The notes under the pieces were generated by a model, which ran no database searches, was not told where the DNA came from, and saw only the letters and a program-made list of their open reading frames with translations. Source: Distichodus sexfasciatus (lineage: Eukaryota > Chordata > Actinopteri > Characiformes > Distichodontidae). From it: a stretch of 64,000 bases of DNA. Location of the stretch: contig JAVGVS010000098.1 in NCBI GenBank assembly GCA_032718565.1, forward strand, positions 1,057,865 through 1,121,864, read 5' to 3'. Both the position numbers and the translations under genes were made by a program. Positions 39,143 to 50,504 of the stretch are shown here, in pieces. Numbering within the stretch: the stretch's first letter is position 1; every line of letters starts with the position of its first letter.

Positions 39143-42100
39143 ATCCGTCTGTCTATCTATCTATCTGTCTGTCTGTCTGTCTGTCTGTCTATAATACTAT
39201 ATTGTATAATACTATAAACACCAGTAGTATATTGTTTATTATGTAGCATTAGAGTTTAATGTATTCGTAGTAGAATATATTTATTATTTTAATATATACT
39301 ATAAGATCTACTCTAATACTACACAATATAGGTCTGGTTTCCTGAATATGGATTAAGCCTACTCTTGGACTAAATTACAGATACAATGGAGATTCACTAC
39401 TGACCTTCAAAGATAATCATTGTCTGGGAAACTGCTCATAGTGTATATAGTATTCTAATCATATTGTGTGATAGTGTAAGTTTTATACAAGTGTAGTTTT
39501 GAACCGGTAAAGGTCCCCAAGCACTGCCTTCTGGCTGCCCGCTGCTCCTTCACAGATGGATCAAAAGCAGAGGTCACATCTCGTTCTGTGCTGTGTTCAC
39601 AATAATCATTCACCCACTTCAAATTTTGCATGCAATAAAATTTGCATTAGAGTGCTCTTTAGCAACTTTAGATTCTGTTCTTACTTAAGAACAAATGTGA
39701 CCCGGTCTGCTGTAATGAGTCGGAAGTCGGCGTTCTATTTATTTAGATACGGGCCGATTATGTTGAAAAACAACACAAAAATATAGATTTTTCTTTTTTG
39801 GGAACCAGATTAATTTTGAAGACCTTTTCTTTCATATAAGACCAAAAAAGAAAAATCGATATTTTTGATGTTTGTCAACATAATCGGCCCGTATCTAAAT
39901 AAATAGAACGCCGACTTCCGACTCATTACGGCAGATCGGGTCACAAATCTCAAACGAGAAAACATCGGAGAACGTCAGAATCTTGGTGAAAAGTGCATGA
40001 GTGGGTTTTAAGAACCAAGAACGGCTGCTGAATGAAGCCCAATTTTTTTTTTTAAATCAGCTTTCAAGTTCATGTAGAAACAGACTGTTGAAAGAGAGGG
40101 AGAGCGTATACTCCTCCGTCTCTCTCTCTTTCTGCATCTGGCAGGCAGGTGCTGTTTACCAGCTCTGAGGTTGAAGGTCACTTTAGGACACTGACTCACC
40201 TTATTAGAGCCGACTTACCTCACATCTCCAGGGCTGTACTTCTGTGTGTGTGAGTGAGAGAGAGGAATGTGAGCATAAACAAAAGCAGTAATATAGGTTA
40301 ATCACCAAATGTATTAATTTACTCTTTATTTTCAGTGGCGGGGCTCGGAGTGGGGGTCGTGTTCTCAGTGCTGTTCTTCAAACGTAAGATGTGTTTCCCT
40401 CATTTTTTTTCTGTATTTGTCCAAATTTTGGCTTTTATTAGTGGCTTCATGTTTCTACGAGTTACGTTCCAAGCATATCTTTAGACATCAAGTGGAATCA
40501 TGATATTGTACTATTTAAATGTCTAAACTTTCTTAAGAATAAATTTAAGTGAATTTAAGTTAAATGTATGCTTCCAACTGCCTCCAAAGAAAAAATACCT
40601 TTAAAAAAATACAGAAAATCCACACATTTTTAAGGTGGTGTGTTGTGTGTGTGTGTGTTGTGTGTATTTAGGACGGACGTGGCCAGTATCATTTGGAGCA
40701 GGAATGGGGCTGGGCATGGCTTACTCCAACTGCCAACATGACTTCAGATCACCATACCTGCTGCACGGACACATGGTGAAGGTAACTAACACACACACAC
40801 ACTTTATCATACACACTTAATATTAGGGCTGTGCGATTAATTGAAATCGTATCGAAATAGCGATGTGAATATGCGCGATTTCTAAATCGCCCTACAGCAC
40901 GTTTTTTTTGCGCGCTCCTGACTTTTCCCGCAGTATGTTATTTGTATGGCGTCACATCTATGCCAAAACTAGAGCGCGCAAAATGGCTTGCCGCAAAAAA
41001 ATCGTGGGCGTAAATTTCAAAGTCGCACGCGCAAACGTGAAACTCGAGAACACAAAGTTAGGAATCAAGTGCGCGGTTGTGAAAATATTGCGCGCGAACT
41101 GTATTTTTCCTCTCGCGAATGTCTTTTTTCCTCTCGATTTGTTAAATGTCCTCACGCGCAAAATAGATCACCGACAAGCGGCTTTTTTGCTCGAGTGAGA
41201 TTTCTGCGCGCGCGGTTTGAAAGCGGGTAGGTTTTGGCAGTGTGGGGGTGGGGTTTTGGTGGTCTGGGTTGTTGTTTTTTCACACACACACACACACACA
41301 CAAACACTTACTTTTTGCAATAGGTCTGTTCTAGAGACATTTTGTTACGCCTTTACTAGGTGATTTTTTTTGCCTTATGTCTGTTTTAGAGACATGTTAC
41401 AGGTCTTTGATAAAGATCTAATTGTTTTCCTTTGGAAAAATGTTTCATATTCACACTGTAAAACATGTCTGTGTGTGTCAAAATCGTGATTAAAGTCAAA
41501 ATCGCAATATTGTTCAAGAAAATCGTGATAGGTTTCTTTTGTCCATATCGCACAGCCCTACTTAATATCTTAATGAAGTCCATCCTCTGACTCCCATAAT
41601 GACCAGAAGTAAATAAAAATAACTGGAGAATCAGCATTTCCACAAGAAAACGCCAATGTGAAGGCTCGGGTTTTGCAGCTGTGACATGAAAACAGGCCGA
41701 GTAGAAAGACTTTGTCTAAAATGCATTGAAGTGAACGGGGAAGAAACGAGGGATGATAAAAGCAAGAAAAAGACCAGTGCGGGTGGAAACAGATTGAGGT
41801 GTGTGTTCAGTGAGGTAGCATAAGATCCGTGTTGACTGTCGCACGAAAACAGGTGAAAGAAAGCTTTCGAGTCCCAAATCCCATGTATTGTAAATGGGAG
41901 GAAACAAATGGGTTCATAGGAGAAACATAAACGACAGAAAAAAGGATGAAAAAGATGAGTGTGGGTCAGGGCGGTTACATACTGTATGCGCGAAGAGGCC
42001 TATGGACCCTCTTCCTATGAAGGCCTATGAATCACATCAGATTTGGTGGCTTTGTGAAAAACAGCGGCCGTGCAGTAGAGCTTCGAAATTGGAGCTCCAT

Positions 42101-42472
42101 GTTAGTCTACGGAGAGAAACGAATGCCAAAAATGGACAGAACACGCAAACGAGTGCACATTATGAGAAACCTGTACACTGACACCACACTGCAATACTCA
42201 GCACGCTCACCGCAAAGATATAATAATATACCTAAGCTGAACATCGGTAAACAAAAGCAAATCTTTTACCCCTTTTTTGATTTTCCAGATGAAACCCGTG
42301 ACTTTTCTACAAAATCATTTTCCTTATCAGGGCTGTTTGTTCCTCACGTCCAAAAATCTCCTCACAAGGCCACAAAAACCTGACACATCTATCTTTTAGG
42401 AGGACAACCGGGTTCTCAAACCCCAAAATAAAATTTTCCTCTCTCTCATTCTCTCTTTTTCAGGAGCAGTAG
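35908..42472 (+). CDS. micos10: MICOS complex subunit MIC10, complete gene
   Basis: MIC10 is the small inner-membrane protein that oligomerises to bend cristae junction membranes in the mitochondrial MICOS complex. The coding exons are 35908-35968, 40336-40383, 40672-40781 and 42464-42472. All are GT-AG and in phase and give 75 residues (78 in human). The N-terminus ESGRKWDRCLADSFVKT matches the vertebrate protein. Two hairpin membrane segments follow: VAGLGVGVVFSVLFF (about 21-35), with the first glycine motif, and FGAGMGLGMAYSNC (about 44-57), with GxGxGxG, the motif needed for oligomerisation. The tail HDFRSPYLLHGHMVKEQ is conserved. The gene is divergent from capzb and lies upstream of nbl1 in the same orientation, as in human. 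No defect is seen. Confidence 0.97.
37780..38365. repeat. Purine-rich (GA/GGA/GAAA) tract
   Basis: Nearly pure purine on the plus strand for almost 600 bp. The 156-residue minus-strand frame is low-complexity Leu/Ser/Pro and not a gene. Confidence 0.85.
38936..39191. repeat. (TATC)n tetranucleotide array with TGTC variants
   Basis: About 60 units of ATCT/GTCT; a perfect TATC core at about 39001-39090 is flanked by mixed TATC/TGTC blocks and recurring CATCCGTC interruptions. Confidence 0.95.
39330..39435. mobile_element. Harbinger-type MITE-like fragment
   Basis: GGTCTGGTTTCCTGAATATG, ATTAAGCCTACTCTTGGAC and the ending TGTCTGGGAAAC resemble a common fish MITE with GGGCCTGTTTCC-type ends. It is short and degenerate. 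Confidence 0.5.
39600..40040. mobile_element. CATTCA-end MITE carrying a nested hairpin element
   Basis: The left end AATCATTCACCCAC and right end CTGCTGAATGAAGCCC, with TTCTTACTTAAGAACAAAT and GAACGTCAGAATCTTGGTGA inside, fit the MITE family seen at 48136-48453. It is split by the palindrome at 39697-39944. Confidence 0.6.
39697..39944. mobile_element. Palindromic MITE with long near-perfect arms
   Basis: The left arm GTGACCCGGTCTGCTGTAAT continuing through GAGTCGGAAGTCGGCG and ATTTAGATACGGGCCGATTA is mirrored at 39870-39944 with only two or three mismatches over about 70 bp. AAAT flanks both ends (39693-39696 and 39945-39948), a likely target duplication. It has no coding capacity. Confidence 0.8.
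40336..40383 (+). CDS. micos10: micos10 coding exon 2
   Basis: 48 nt, first membrane segment (VAGLGVGVVFSVLFFK). The acceptor is TTTTCAG and the donor GTAAGA. It is too short to stand out as an ORF. Confidence 0.95.
40672..40781 (+). CDS. micos10: micos10 coding exon 3
   Basis: 110 nt, RTWPVSFGAGMGLGMAYSNC to LHGHMVK: the second membrane segment and the conserved tail. The acceptor is TATTTAG and the donor GTAACT. Confidence 0.97.
40824..41560. mobile_element. hAT-type non-autonomous transposon, 737 bp, intact ends
   Basis: The terminal inverted repeat is TAGGGCTGTGCGAT at 40824 and its exact reverse complement ends at 41560. It is flanked by perfect 8-bp direct repeats CTTAATAT (40816-40823 and 41561-41568), the length hAT transposases make. 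The subterminal parts are rich in AAATCG/CGATTT. The interior is CG-rich (CGCGCAAA) with a CA microsatellite near 41280. It lies within micos10 intron 3. I see no transposase. Confidence 0.88.
42464..42472 (+). CDS. micos10: micos10 coding exon 4 (last two codons and stop)
   Basis: GAG CAG TAG after a good acceptor (CTCTTTTTCAG). It gives the final EQ, matching the EQ-ending tails of vertebrate MIC10. Confidence 0.9.
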   Translation, partial: EQ

Positions 42473-42590
42473 AAGATCTCATCCCTCCTTCAGCTCCCTG
42501 TTCTCATCCTCATCATGGTGCTGTGTTCAATGTTCGTCTGTCTGTAATTTGAGAACTTTTATTTAATAAAAGCTTTATCAGCAAAGTGTG
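42473..42590 (+). other. micos10: micos10 3'UTR with polyadenylation signal
   Basis: AATAAA at 42565-42570 is followed by a GT-rich downstream stretch, giving a compact 3'UTR of about 115 bp. Confidence 0.75.
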
Positions 42591-42639
42591 TGTGTGTGAG
42601 TACTGTTGAACAGAGTGAGGTCCGGACATGCTGACGGTA

Positions 42640-43240
42640 TGGTGTGTGTGTGTGTGTGTAGTGTTAGACTCTTGATTGGGAGTTGGAATGAGTGTTTAAA
42701 TCACTGTGCCATGTTGAGCTGGAAAGGTCCAGTGTGTGTGTTAGTGAGTGAGAGAAGTAGTGCTGAGTTTTTATGAGAGCACGGCAAGCGTGCGTGTGTG
42801 TGCACAAGAGAAAAAGCGAGGGGAGAGAGGGCAGTGTGCGTGTGTGTGTGTGTGTGTATTAATGAGTGGGAGAGTTAAACTCCTGCTGGTTTGGAATGGA
42901 AGCCAGGTTCAGCACCTGCAGGCCTGAGGGAACAAGGGAAGAAAAAAGAAAGAAAGAGAAGAAGAGAAAGGAAAAGAAGGAGGAGGGGGAAAGATTTGAA
43001 CTTGAAAAAGAGAGAGGGGAGATGGAGAGAGAGGCGAACGAGAGAATAAACATGTCGAAGGATGTGAGATAAGATCAGCCAACTGCAAACAAGACGGAGA
43101 GAGAAAGAGGGAACTCGGGGAAAGGAAAAGTTACCAGAGGGAGAGAAAGAATGAGAGTTAAAAGGAGGGGAGCGGATGAACGTGTGTGTGTGTGTGTGAG
43201 TGTGTGTGTGTGAGTGTGTGTAATTGCAGCGGGGAATGGG
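42640..43240. repeat. GT and GA simple repeats
   Basis: (GT)n near 42640-42659, 42838-42857 and 43181-43220, and GA-rich sequence at 42930-43160. The apparent ORFs here are repeat-driven. Confidence 0.8.
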
Positions 43241-44283
43241 GATTATTAGGCAATAATGAGTGCTATTTACACTAATGTGGGCCATGCATGTCAGCACTAA
43301 CGCTGCTAATACACCTAAAGCAGTCATTCTGGTTAATACAGAGCAGACACACACTCACACACACAGCTGCTCTCCAGATTCCGAACACACACACACATAC
43401 ATATGCAGGCAAGAACTGGGTGCAAGTGTGTGTGTACATGTGTAACATTGAAAGCAATCACGAGGCCTTGACAAGTTGCGAGTGATTATGTTTACATGAA
43501 GTCTGAATTCAGCCTCATCCTTTTGTGTGTGTGTGTGTGTGAGTTTGAACTTCCCAGTGCTACAGAATGTGGGGAATGTTCTAGAATGCCAGTTATGGGC
43601 CGAGGCTCAGAACTTATTACTAACAGGTGAGAGTACTGCACGCACACACATACACACACCCATAAACACACGCATGCACACACACACACACGTCATGGGT
43701 TTTTGTGATCAGACACACAATTTAAGAGCGCAGTAACCCACGGTAACAGGCTGCCGCTCTCGGAGGCCTAGTGGTGAACACCTCTGGGCTGGAGGCTGTC
43801 TCCTCGGGGCTGTAAAGAGGATTTCGGCAAGTGAAGCGAGGCGGGGGGATGGCGGGGGTCCACCTGCAGAGAGAGGGAAAGAAGAGAAAAAGAAAAGAGC
43901 GAGGGAGGGAGGGAGATTTGTACGACATCGAAGAGCTTGTTCGTACCTGCCAGACATATTCTCTTGCACACACCGACAATCCTTTCTGTCATCTAAATCA
44001 TAACACACACATACATACACACAGACCATGATCACTATTAACAACAAACACATACAGTAGGATTTGGGGAAAACTATTTGTAAATTTTGAAGAAATTTTG
44101 TATTAGGAAACATGGCTGGCGTTGTGTAGATTCCTACAATCAGGTTCTATTAAAGAGCATAAAAAATAAAGGGTTATTACCAAGCTTCTGGATGTTCCAA
44201 TCCTAAAAAGTGAGTATTTCTTTCCATCGTGGGCCGTAATTCCACGTAAGGCAGCCTGATACTCTGATATTCCAGAATCAGAA

Positions 44284-44740
44284 TATGAGCTGGAATTCTG
44301 GAAAGCACAAATGTAGGTCCCTTAAGCAACAGAAGGGTGTGGGTTTAATTCATTTTCTATACCAGATAAACAAACTCTTTAATATTCCAGATCGCCATAC
44401 GATGCCAGTTCTCACGGAAAAATTCGCCAACTCCAATCCCTCATCGAACTTGTTTGTCTGTTGCAAAAGGGAATTAAACTCACAACCTTCTTTTGCCAAT
44501 TAATACTCCTGATTGTCCTATGATCCCCAATAACCTGTGATGGAAAACAACTCTCACTTGTCACGGTCACAATGTCCAGAAACGTGGTTTATTGTGATGT
44601 TTTGTAGAACTGGGATCATAGGACAACCTGGAGTATTTAAATAGCTTGTTTATCTGACGTAGAAAGGGAATTAAACCCACACCCTTCTCTTGCTTAAGGC
44701 GTTTACACTCCTGCTTTCCAGAATTCCAGCTCGTATTCCG
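44284..44740. repeat. Large imperfect inverted repeat of unknown type
   Basis: The left arm 44284-44390 (GAGCTGGAATTCTGGAAAGC to GATAAACAAACTCTTTAATA) is mirrored at 44629-44740. A third partial unit at 44466-44525 repeats GGGAATTAAACTCACAACCTT in the right-arm sense. No terminal duplication was identified. Both arms carry a similar open frame (SWNSGK...KGVGLI...INKLF), which I take as a result of the duplication. Confidence 0.7.
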
Positions 44741-44759
44741 AAGCATCAGAGCGCAAATG

Positions 44760-47340
44760 GAAAAAGTTGCCAACTCCAAACCCTCAACGAGAACTCTGCC
44801 ACAAGTAATAAATACGCTCAGAGACTCTCTACGCACATTTTTAAAAAGAAATGCATGGACATAAAAGTGGTCCGGAATAAAGCATTTGGGTTCTGAAAAG
44901 CTGGACTTGAACACATTTTGATGTGGAAATGGAAAAGCCTGCAGGGGTTTGTAGTTTGTGTTTGAACAGGCCAATACGCGACCTTATAAAACCATGTTTG
45001 TACAATGTATTTCCTTAACAAACCAAGAACAGATTCAGTTGCAAACGGCAGATATTTGTCATTTGGAGCATATTTCGGGCCTCTCAGACTTCTGTATGCA
45101 GCAGCGTTAAGCGGGTCGGAGCGAGATCAGATTGCAAGAGTTTCACACAGGCCAAGAGCGCTGGGCTTCTATTGAACCAAGTCTTAAATGGCACTGTATT
45201 CCCTACTGAATTTCAAAAACCTCCATATGAAATGTAGCAACAGTATTTTCTATGTTTATTATATATGTACATTTGAAAACGAACACAGCAAGTGTGAAAC
45301 TATTTTCTTGGTTAAAGATGTCATTATCCCACGTACCACAAAAAGCTGAAAAGACCCTCAAACCAGTTATTTAATTACAGTTCTGAATGAGTTTGCATTC
45401 TTTGCATTGTTAAGTACATTAAACTACAGAATTTAAATATAGAAAAATCTAGAAACCTACACTTTATCTCAGACGTTGTGAAAATGAATAAAATAAAACT
45501 GCTTTTAGTCAGTGACCTTACTTTAGACAGTTTACTTCCATGAGGTAACTATAAGTCAGAAAATGTGAACGGAAGGCAACCAAACGGACATCAGGCTTAG
45601 GTTTTCTGCACAGTGGTATCAACCACATTAATCTTTCTGCCATATAATTTTGGCACAGCATTAAAGGTAGAAGTTTGAAATATCAGATGCCGTGTTGGTT
45701 TCAGGGCACATGTAGGGCGCTGTAGAGAAAGGAACTGTTTCAGACCAGGCCCTTCGTCTCTCTGAGCCGGCGCACCGCGGGGCTTCTGGCAAGAACACCG
45801 CAGCCACGCCTAAATTAAAGCCAGAAAGACAACAGACAAGGGAAAAAAGGATATTCTGATGGTTTTGTGGTAAGGATGTCTAAAATTGTATAGTTCTGCC
45901 TTAAATAGGATGGCAATAAAATATATCATGATGTTTTGTGTTTCCAAAACAAAGTGTTTATATTATTCAGTACACAACCTAAATGCTGTACAAGCTAAAG
46001 CTGAGGACAATAACATCATTTAGGGTAAAAGTATGTGTCTGGTTTAATTATACGCTTTTATATTTGCGGCACTTCTGGCTTTATAATGGTAGAATAGGAT
46101 GGGATACTAAACTACAATTACTTGAAAAAGAGTCTGTTAAGTCAGATTGCAAAAGTTTAATGGTGATTCAGGACTGAGGAAGTAAAAGTGCAAATATTAA
46201 CACAAATTTACAAATAACTTCTGAGAGAGTATGTTTTACTGCTAAATAGTTCATAGTATGTGAATTCTTTAGAACCTTAGAATAACACACTAGTGTACTA
46301 GCATGTGAAAATACCACAAAACCTTGAAGAAATCTAAAGACAAATAAGTATGAAACTGAGCATGCAAAATTACAATGGAATCTATAAGTTAGCTAATTAC
46401 AATTAACACTAAAAACGTCAGAATTTAAAGCAGAAGTTTTCCAAACTTAGATACTTTGGAGATTTTATCGAGCTGAAACAGAAGCTGGATAGTGCTAAAG
46501 AACCACGAACAAACTGCCGTTAGATTTATGCTCTATTTAGTGGGCAAGTGTGCGGTTTGGGACGCGGCCCGATTTAACGAATCCGTCGCGCGCTCCTCAC
46601 TCTCCACCCGCCCGCCACATATGGAACACAAATGATGCAAAAACGTGAATCAAACCCGACTTTAAAAAAAAACCTGTATAAAGGGTGAAAATACTCAGTT
46701 GAGACTTTTTTTGTTTCAACAACAGCGTTCCATAATATGTAAAGATGACAAATCATATTTCTTAGAGTTTAACAAGGTCAACTACTACAATAATGCCTCT
46801 TACATGTTTTGAAAGTGTGTGTAATGGCATGCAAGCTTTACAACATAGTATTCAAATATATAAATTTAAGGAACATCACCGCGTAAAGTCCTTAACACAT
46901 AACCAGACAAGAAAATATTAGGCCTGTGCACAAGCTTCCTTAAGACAGGATTTAAAAATGTGTATAGAGGGAGAATGCCCTGTTGAGACATTTTTGTCTC
47001 ACCAATGCCGTTTCTTAAGATGTAAGCATAACAAATCATATTTTACGGGTTTAACTAGGAGCACATCATCATCATCTCATGACTATGAGTGTGCAGTTAC
47101 TTGCACACCATTAAATTAGTCTCAATTAAATGTACGACCTGTACTAAATTAAACGCACAACCAGCTCTAAATTGTGTCAATTACGGTTACAACTTGCACT
47201 AAATTATGGCAATAGAAATATGCTAACAAAATTAATTGTGCTTTCGCACACGTCGGTCACCAACATTATATATAAATCTAGCCATTAGCGCTGGTTACAT
47301 GTATACTGTAGATGGCTGAAATATTCAATTGAGACGAGTT
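44760..47340. other. Intergenic between micos10 and nbl1
   Basis: AT-rich. A GC-richer stretch at about 45715-45810 (CGTCTCTCTGAGCCGGCGCA) has no ORF and could be conserved noncoding DNA. Nothing else is recognised. Confidence 0.5.
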
Positions 47341-47395
47341 TGTCTCAGGTTTTTTGCACATATGGCGTCCCATAGCCTCTCCCTCTCTCTCTCCC

Positions 47396-47439
<44 letters not shown>

Positions 47440-47615
47440 CTCGCTGATGTCACACCTTGACTTCTTCTCGTCTTCGCGTCCGCCGTCGTTTGATCTCGGT
47501 TCCTGACCACCGTCGTCTCGCGCTCTCCGCCATCTCCGCGTGGCCTCCGGGACGACGCAGCGCGCGCAGGGGCTCGACGGAGCCTCGGATCACGGACGGA
47601 GCGCGAGCTTGAACG
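47340..47615 (+). promoter_or_regulatory. nbl1: nbl1 CpG-rich promoter and probable noncoding first exon
   Basis: A CpG-dense stretch (47440-47615) follows a CT microsatellite (47379-47437) and ends in a strong donor at 47615/47616 (GAACG then GTAAGT). No ATG-initiated NBL1 frame is present, so this would be a 5'UTR exon spliced to 50330, where an acceptor precedes the start codon. Inferred from composition and splice-site quality. Confidence 0.6.
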
Positions 47616-48135
47616 GTAAGTCAGAGACGGGAAAGAGAAACTCGGAACGAGGGATTTTTTAAGTTTGATGAGTTTGTTGAGAGGAAAAATCAGAGGAATG
47701 ATAAAGAGTTTCACTTTTTAAAATGTTCACTGTTGAATATTTACAAGCTTGAAATCGAAATAATGTTTTAAAAAAGTCAAAAACCTAAAAAGTAGCAACT
47801 TGAAGTCTTGAAACAATTTAAAGCTGGTTTAATTGTTTTAATCCAATTTTGAAATATTTTAGACTAAAGATTTTGCATCGGACTTTAATCGCGGAGGTTG
47901 ATCACAGGACAGGCTGGGTTTTTTTTAAGTTATTCTTTCTTTCTTTATGCGGATCATCCTTTATCTCTTGTCTTTCTCTTTTACACTCACTTTCAGCATC
48001 TCTTCTTGTTCTGTCATTACCTCTACTTTCTTCCTTTTTGAGATATTAAAGATTCTATCGCGTCTTTTTTAAAGATCTAAATCTAATACAACGTACTCAA
48101 GTTTACATTAAATACCAACTTGGTTCAAAATTGTT

Positions 48136-48453
48136 GGGCCTCATTCACTGTTAAAAAAATATATTATTTAAAAGCCACTAACGGATTTATACGAAGATCC
48201 TGACATTCACCAATAATTTCTCATAATATTTTCTGAGCTGAATCTGCTAACGCTGAAGAGCGCTTTTAAACACCTCCTTTTATTGCCATGCGTGTTTGTG
48301 CAAAACATTAACTTGTTGGGTTTTGTTCAGTTCTGTTATTGTATATTATACAATATAAATGTAAGCATTGGTCATTATAGGAACTAACGAACGTTAGATG
48401 AAGTTAGGAGTAACTTTAAGGAAAACTAAAGAAGATTTTGGTGAAGGAGGCCC
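48136..48453. mobile_element. CATTCA-end MITE, best copy, in nbl1 intron 1
   Basis: It begins GGGCCTCATTCAC and ends GTGAAGGAGGCCC, which are near-exact inverted repeats, and is flanked by GTT on both sides (48133-48135 and 48454-48456), a 3-bp duplication as made by PIF/Harbinger transposases. It is 318 bp with no ORF. It defines the family seen in degenerate form elsewhere in the window. Confidence 0.7.
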
Positions 48454-48729
48454 GTTATTCGTCCCGTCGCGAGCAGGAGAGCGGTGAGGGTCTCGGTTCT
48501 CCGCGGGGTTTTGTCGAATTTGTGCAGCGATATTAAATCAGACAGGAATGTTATTTGTGAAATCCGCCTTCATAACGGAGTCGTGACGCCGCTGCAGTTG
48601 AAACTCGACGTGGAGACTGAGAGCTGGCAGTGAAGAGCAGAAGAGAACGGAGGCGATTCCGGGACATGTCGTGCCTTCTGCTTTATTGGAGTCAGGTGGA
48701 GACTCGCGGCTCTCTTTAGCCACGGTTCT

Positions 48730-49864
48730 TCTCCTTGTCTCCTCCTCTTCTTTCTGTCCGTCTCTTCTTCTTCTTCTTCTTCTTCTTCTTCTTCCCCATC
48801 CTCAACTGCGTCTCTCCTCTTCTTTAGCATTTTATCATTCCATTGTCTTTCTCTTTCATGTCATTATCCCTCTGTTTCTCCTCTTCTTCCTCTCTGCCCC
48901 ACATCTTCTTCATCTCCGTCTCCTCTCTTTTTCCTCTTTGTCGCTCCTCTTCACAGTTTCATCATCCTCTTTCCCTCCTCTTCCTTCTCTTCTTCGTCTC
49001 TGTCTCCACTTTTCATCGTTTCATTATTCCGTTGTCTCTCTATCATTTGTTCTCATCCACTCTGTCTGTTCTCTTCTTCTTCTTCTTCTTCTTCTTCTTC
49101 TACTTCTTCGTCATCTTTCCTTGTCCTCTTATTCGTTATCTCTCTCTCCTCTTCATTATTTAATCATCCTGTTGTCTCTCTCTCTCCTCTTATTCCTCTC
49201 CATCTGTCCTCTTCCTTTCCGTCTTTCATCTTCTTTCTCTGTCTCTCCTATTCCTCATTTCATCTTTTTGTTGTCTGTCTCTTTCACACTCTCTACATCT
49301 CTCTTTTTCGCCTCTCTGTCTCTCCTATTCTTCCTTGTCTTCCTTTCCTTCTCTCGTCTTCCACTCCATCTTGTCCCTTCTTCCTCTCCTTCTCATCTTC
49401 CTTTTTTCCTCTCCATTTCAGCTCTTCTTCCTCTCTGTTGCTCTTCTCCTTCCTCTTTTTCCTCTCCTTTTCTGCTCATCTTCCTCTCCGCTTCACCTCT
49501 TCTTCCTCTCCATCTCTCTTCTTCTTTATAATTTCATAATTCTGTTGTCTTTCCCTTTCATCTCTTGTCTTTCTATTTCATAGTCACTTTCTTCGTCTCT
49601 TCCACTTTCTATTTCTTTCTCTTAGTTTCTGCTCTTCATCTCTTTTGCTCTTCTTATTCTCATCTTTTTGTCGCTGTCTCTTTCTTTTTCCTCCTTGTTT
49701 CTTTCTGTTTGTAATTTCTTGATCACTGTTCTTTCTCTCTCATTTATCATTCTTCATCTGTTGACTTTGTTCTTCTCCCTCTTTTACTGAAACTGAACTT
49801 TCCATCTTTCCATTTGTTTCTCCTTTGTTTCTTCCTCTCATCTACTCACCTCCCCCCTCGCCCT

Positions 49865-49903
<39 letters not shown>

Positions 49904-49905
49904 AT
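48730..49905. repeat. Polypyrimidine tract (TCTTC-rich), about 1.2 kb
   Basis: The plus strand is almost all C and T, with TCTTCT runs at 48766-48794 and 49071-49105 and (CT)n at 49869-49900. It lies in nbl1 intron 1. The 286-residue plus-strand frame is only Ser/Leu/Phe/Pro and is not a gene. Confidence 0.9.
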
Positions 49906-50329
49906 GCTTCTTCACTGGTCTGTATTAACAAGGCCGGACTCTGTGAGTTTTACTGTTCTGTCACGTTGCCTGACCACTGTAGCTCAACTGGCTTTTTGTT
50001 TAACATAATAACTAGAAAAGTAGGTTTACTGAATGGCGTCCGACATTGTTTTAACCTTTGTCTAGGGTAACTAACTTTACAAACTTAACTTTAAGCTTAA
50101 CCTTCATTTTTACTTATTACTTACTTTGTCTCACACCAAGTGTAAGGTCAAGACTAAAGTTAAAATCTTATCATAAGTCGTTAGATACAAATAATGGATT
50201 ATTATGATCAAAATGACAATTATATAGCAAATATGTTGACCACATGTACAGTGACTATATTATTATTTCTCTCCGCAGTGTTGTGAGGGTGTGTTACGTG
50301 TCTTGACGTGTGTGTTGGTGTGTGTGCAG

Positions 50330-50504
50330 GTGTGGGGATGTGGTCCCTGATTGGCTGCGTGCTGCTGTGGGTGTGTGTCGGAGCTCCGCCTGCTCACATC
50401 AACCGGCTGGCTCTGTTCCCCGACAAGAGCGCCTGGTGCGAGGCCAAGAACATCACGCAGATCGTCGGCCACACGGGCTGCCAGCCCCGATCAATCCACA
50501 ACAG
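50330..50504 (+). CDS. nbl1: nbl1 exon 2 (start codon at 50338)
   Basis: The acceptor GTGTGTGCAG precedes eight UTR bases and the ATG. It codes the signal peptide and the first part of the cystine knot, ending in AG of a split Arg codon. The donor is GTCACT. Confidence 0.92.

Larger units (their letters stand above)
35969..40335 (+). other. micos10: micos10 intron 1, repeat-rich, no exon seen
   Basis: It holds a LINE-like tail (CAAATAAAGAATCTTGAATC, 36685-36704), a purine tract (37740-38360), a TATC array (38936-39191), a Harbinger-MITE-like fragment (39330-39435), an SINE/LINE tail fragment (39505-39600) and a nested hairpin MITE (39697-39944). No exon was found. Confidence 0.7.

Noticed and set aside
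40908..41230. Open frames inside the 737-bp hAT-type element
   Set aside because: About 80-96 residues, basic and without transposase motifs; the element is too short to be autonomous.
48671..49531. 286-residue open frame on the plus strand
   Set aside because: It consists of Ser, Leu, Phe and Pro from a polypyrimidine tract; no domain and no gene-like codon pattern.
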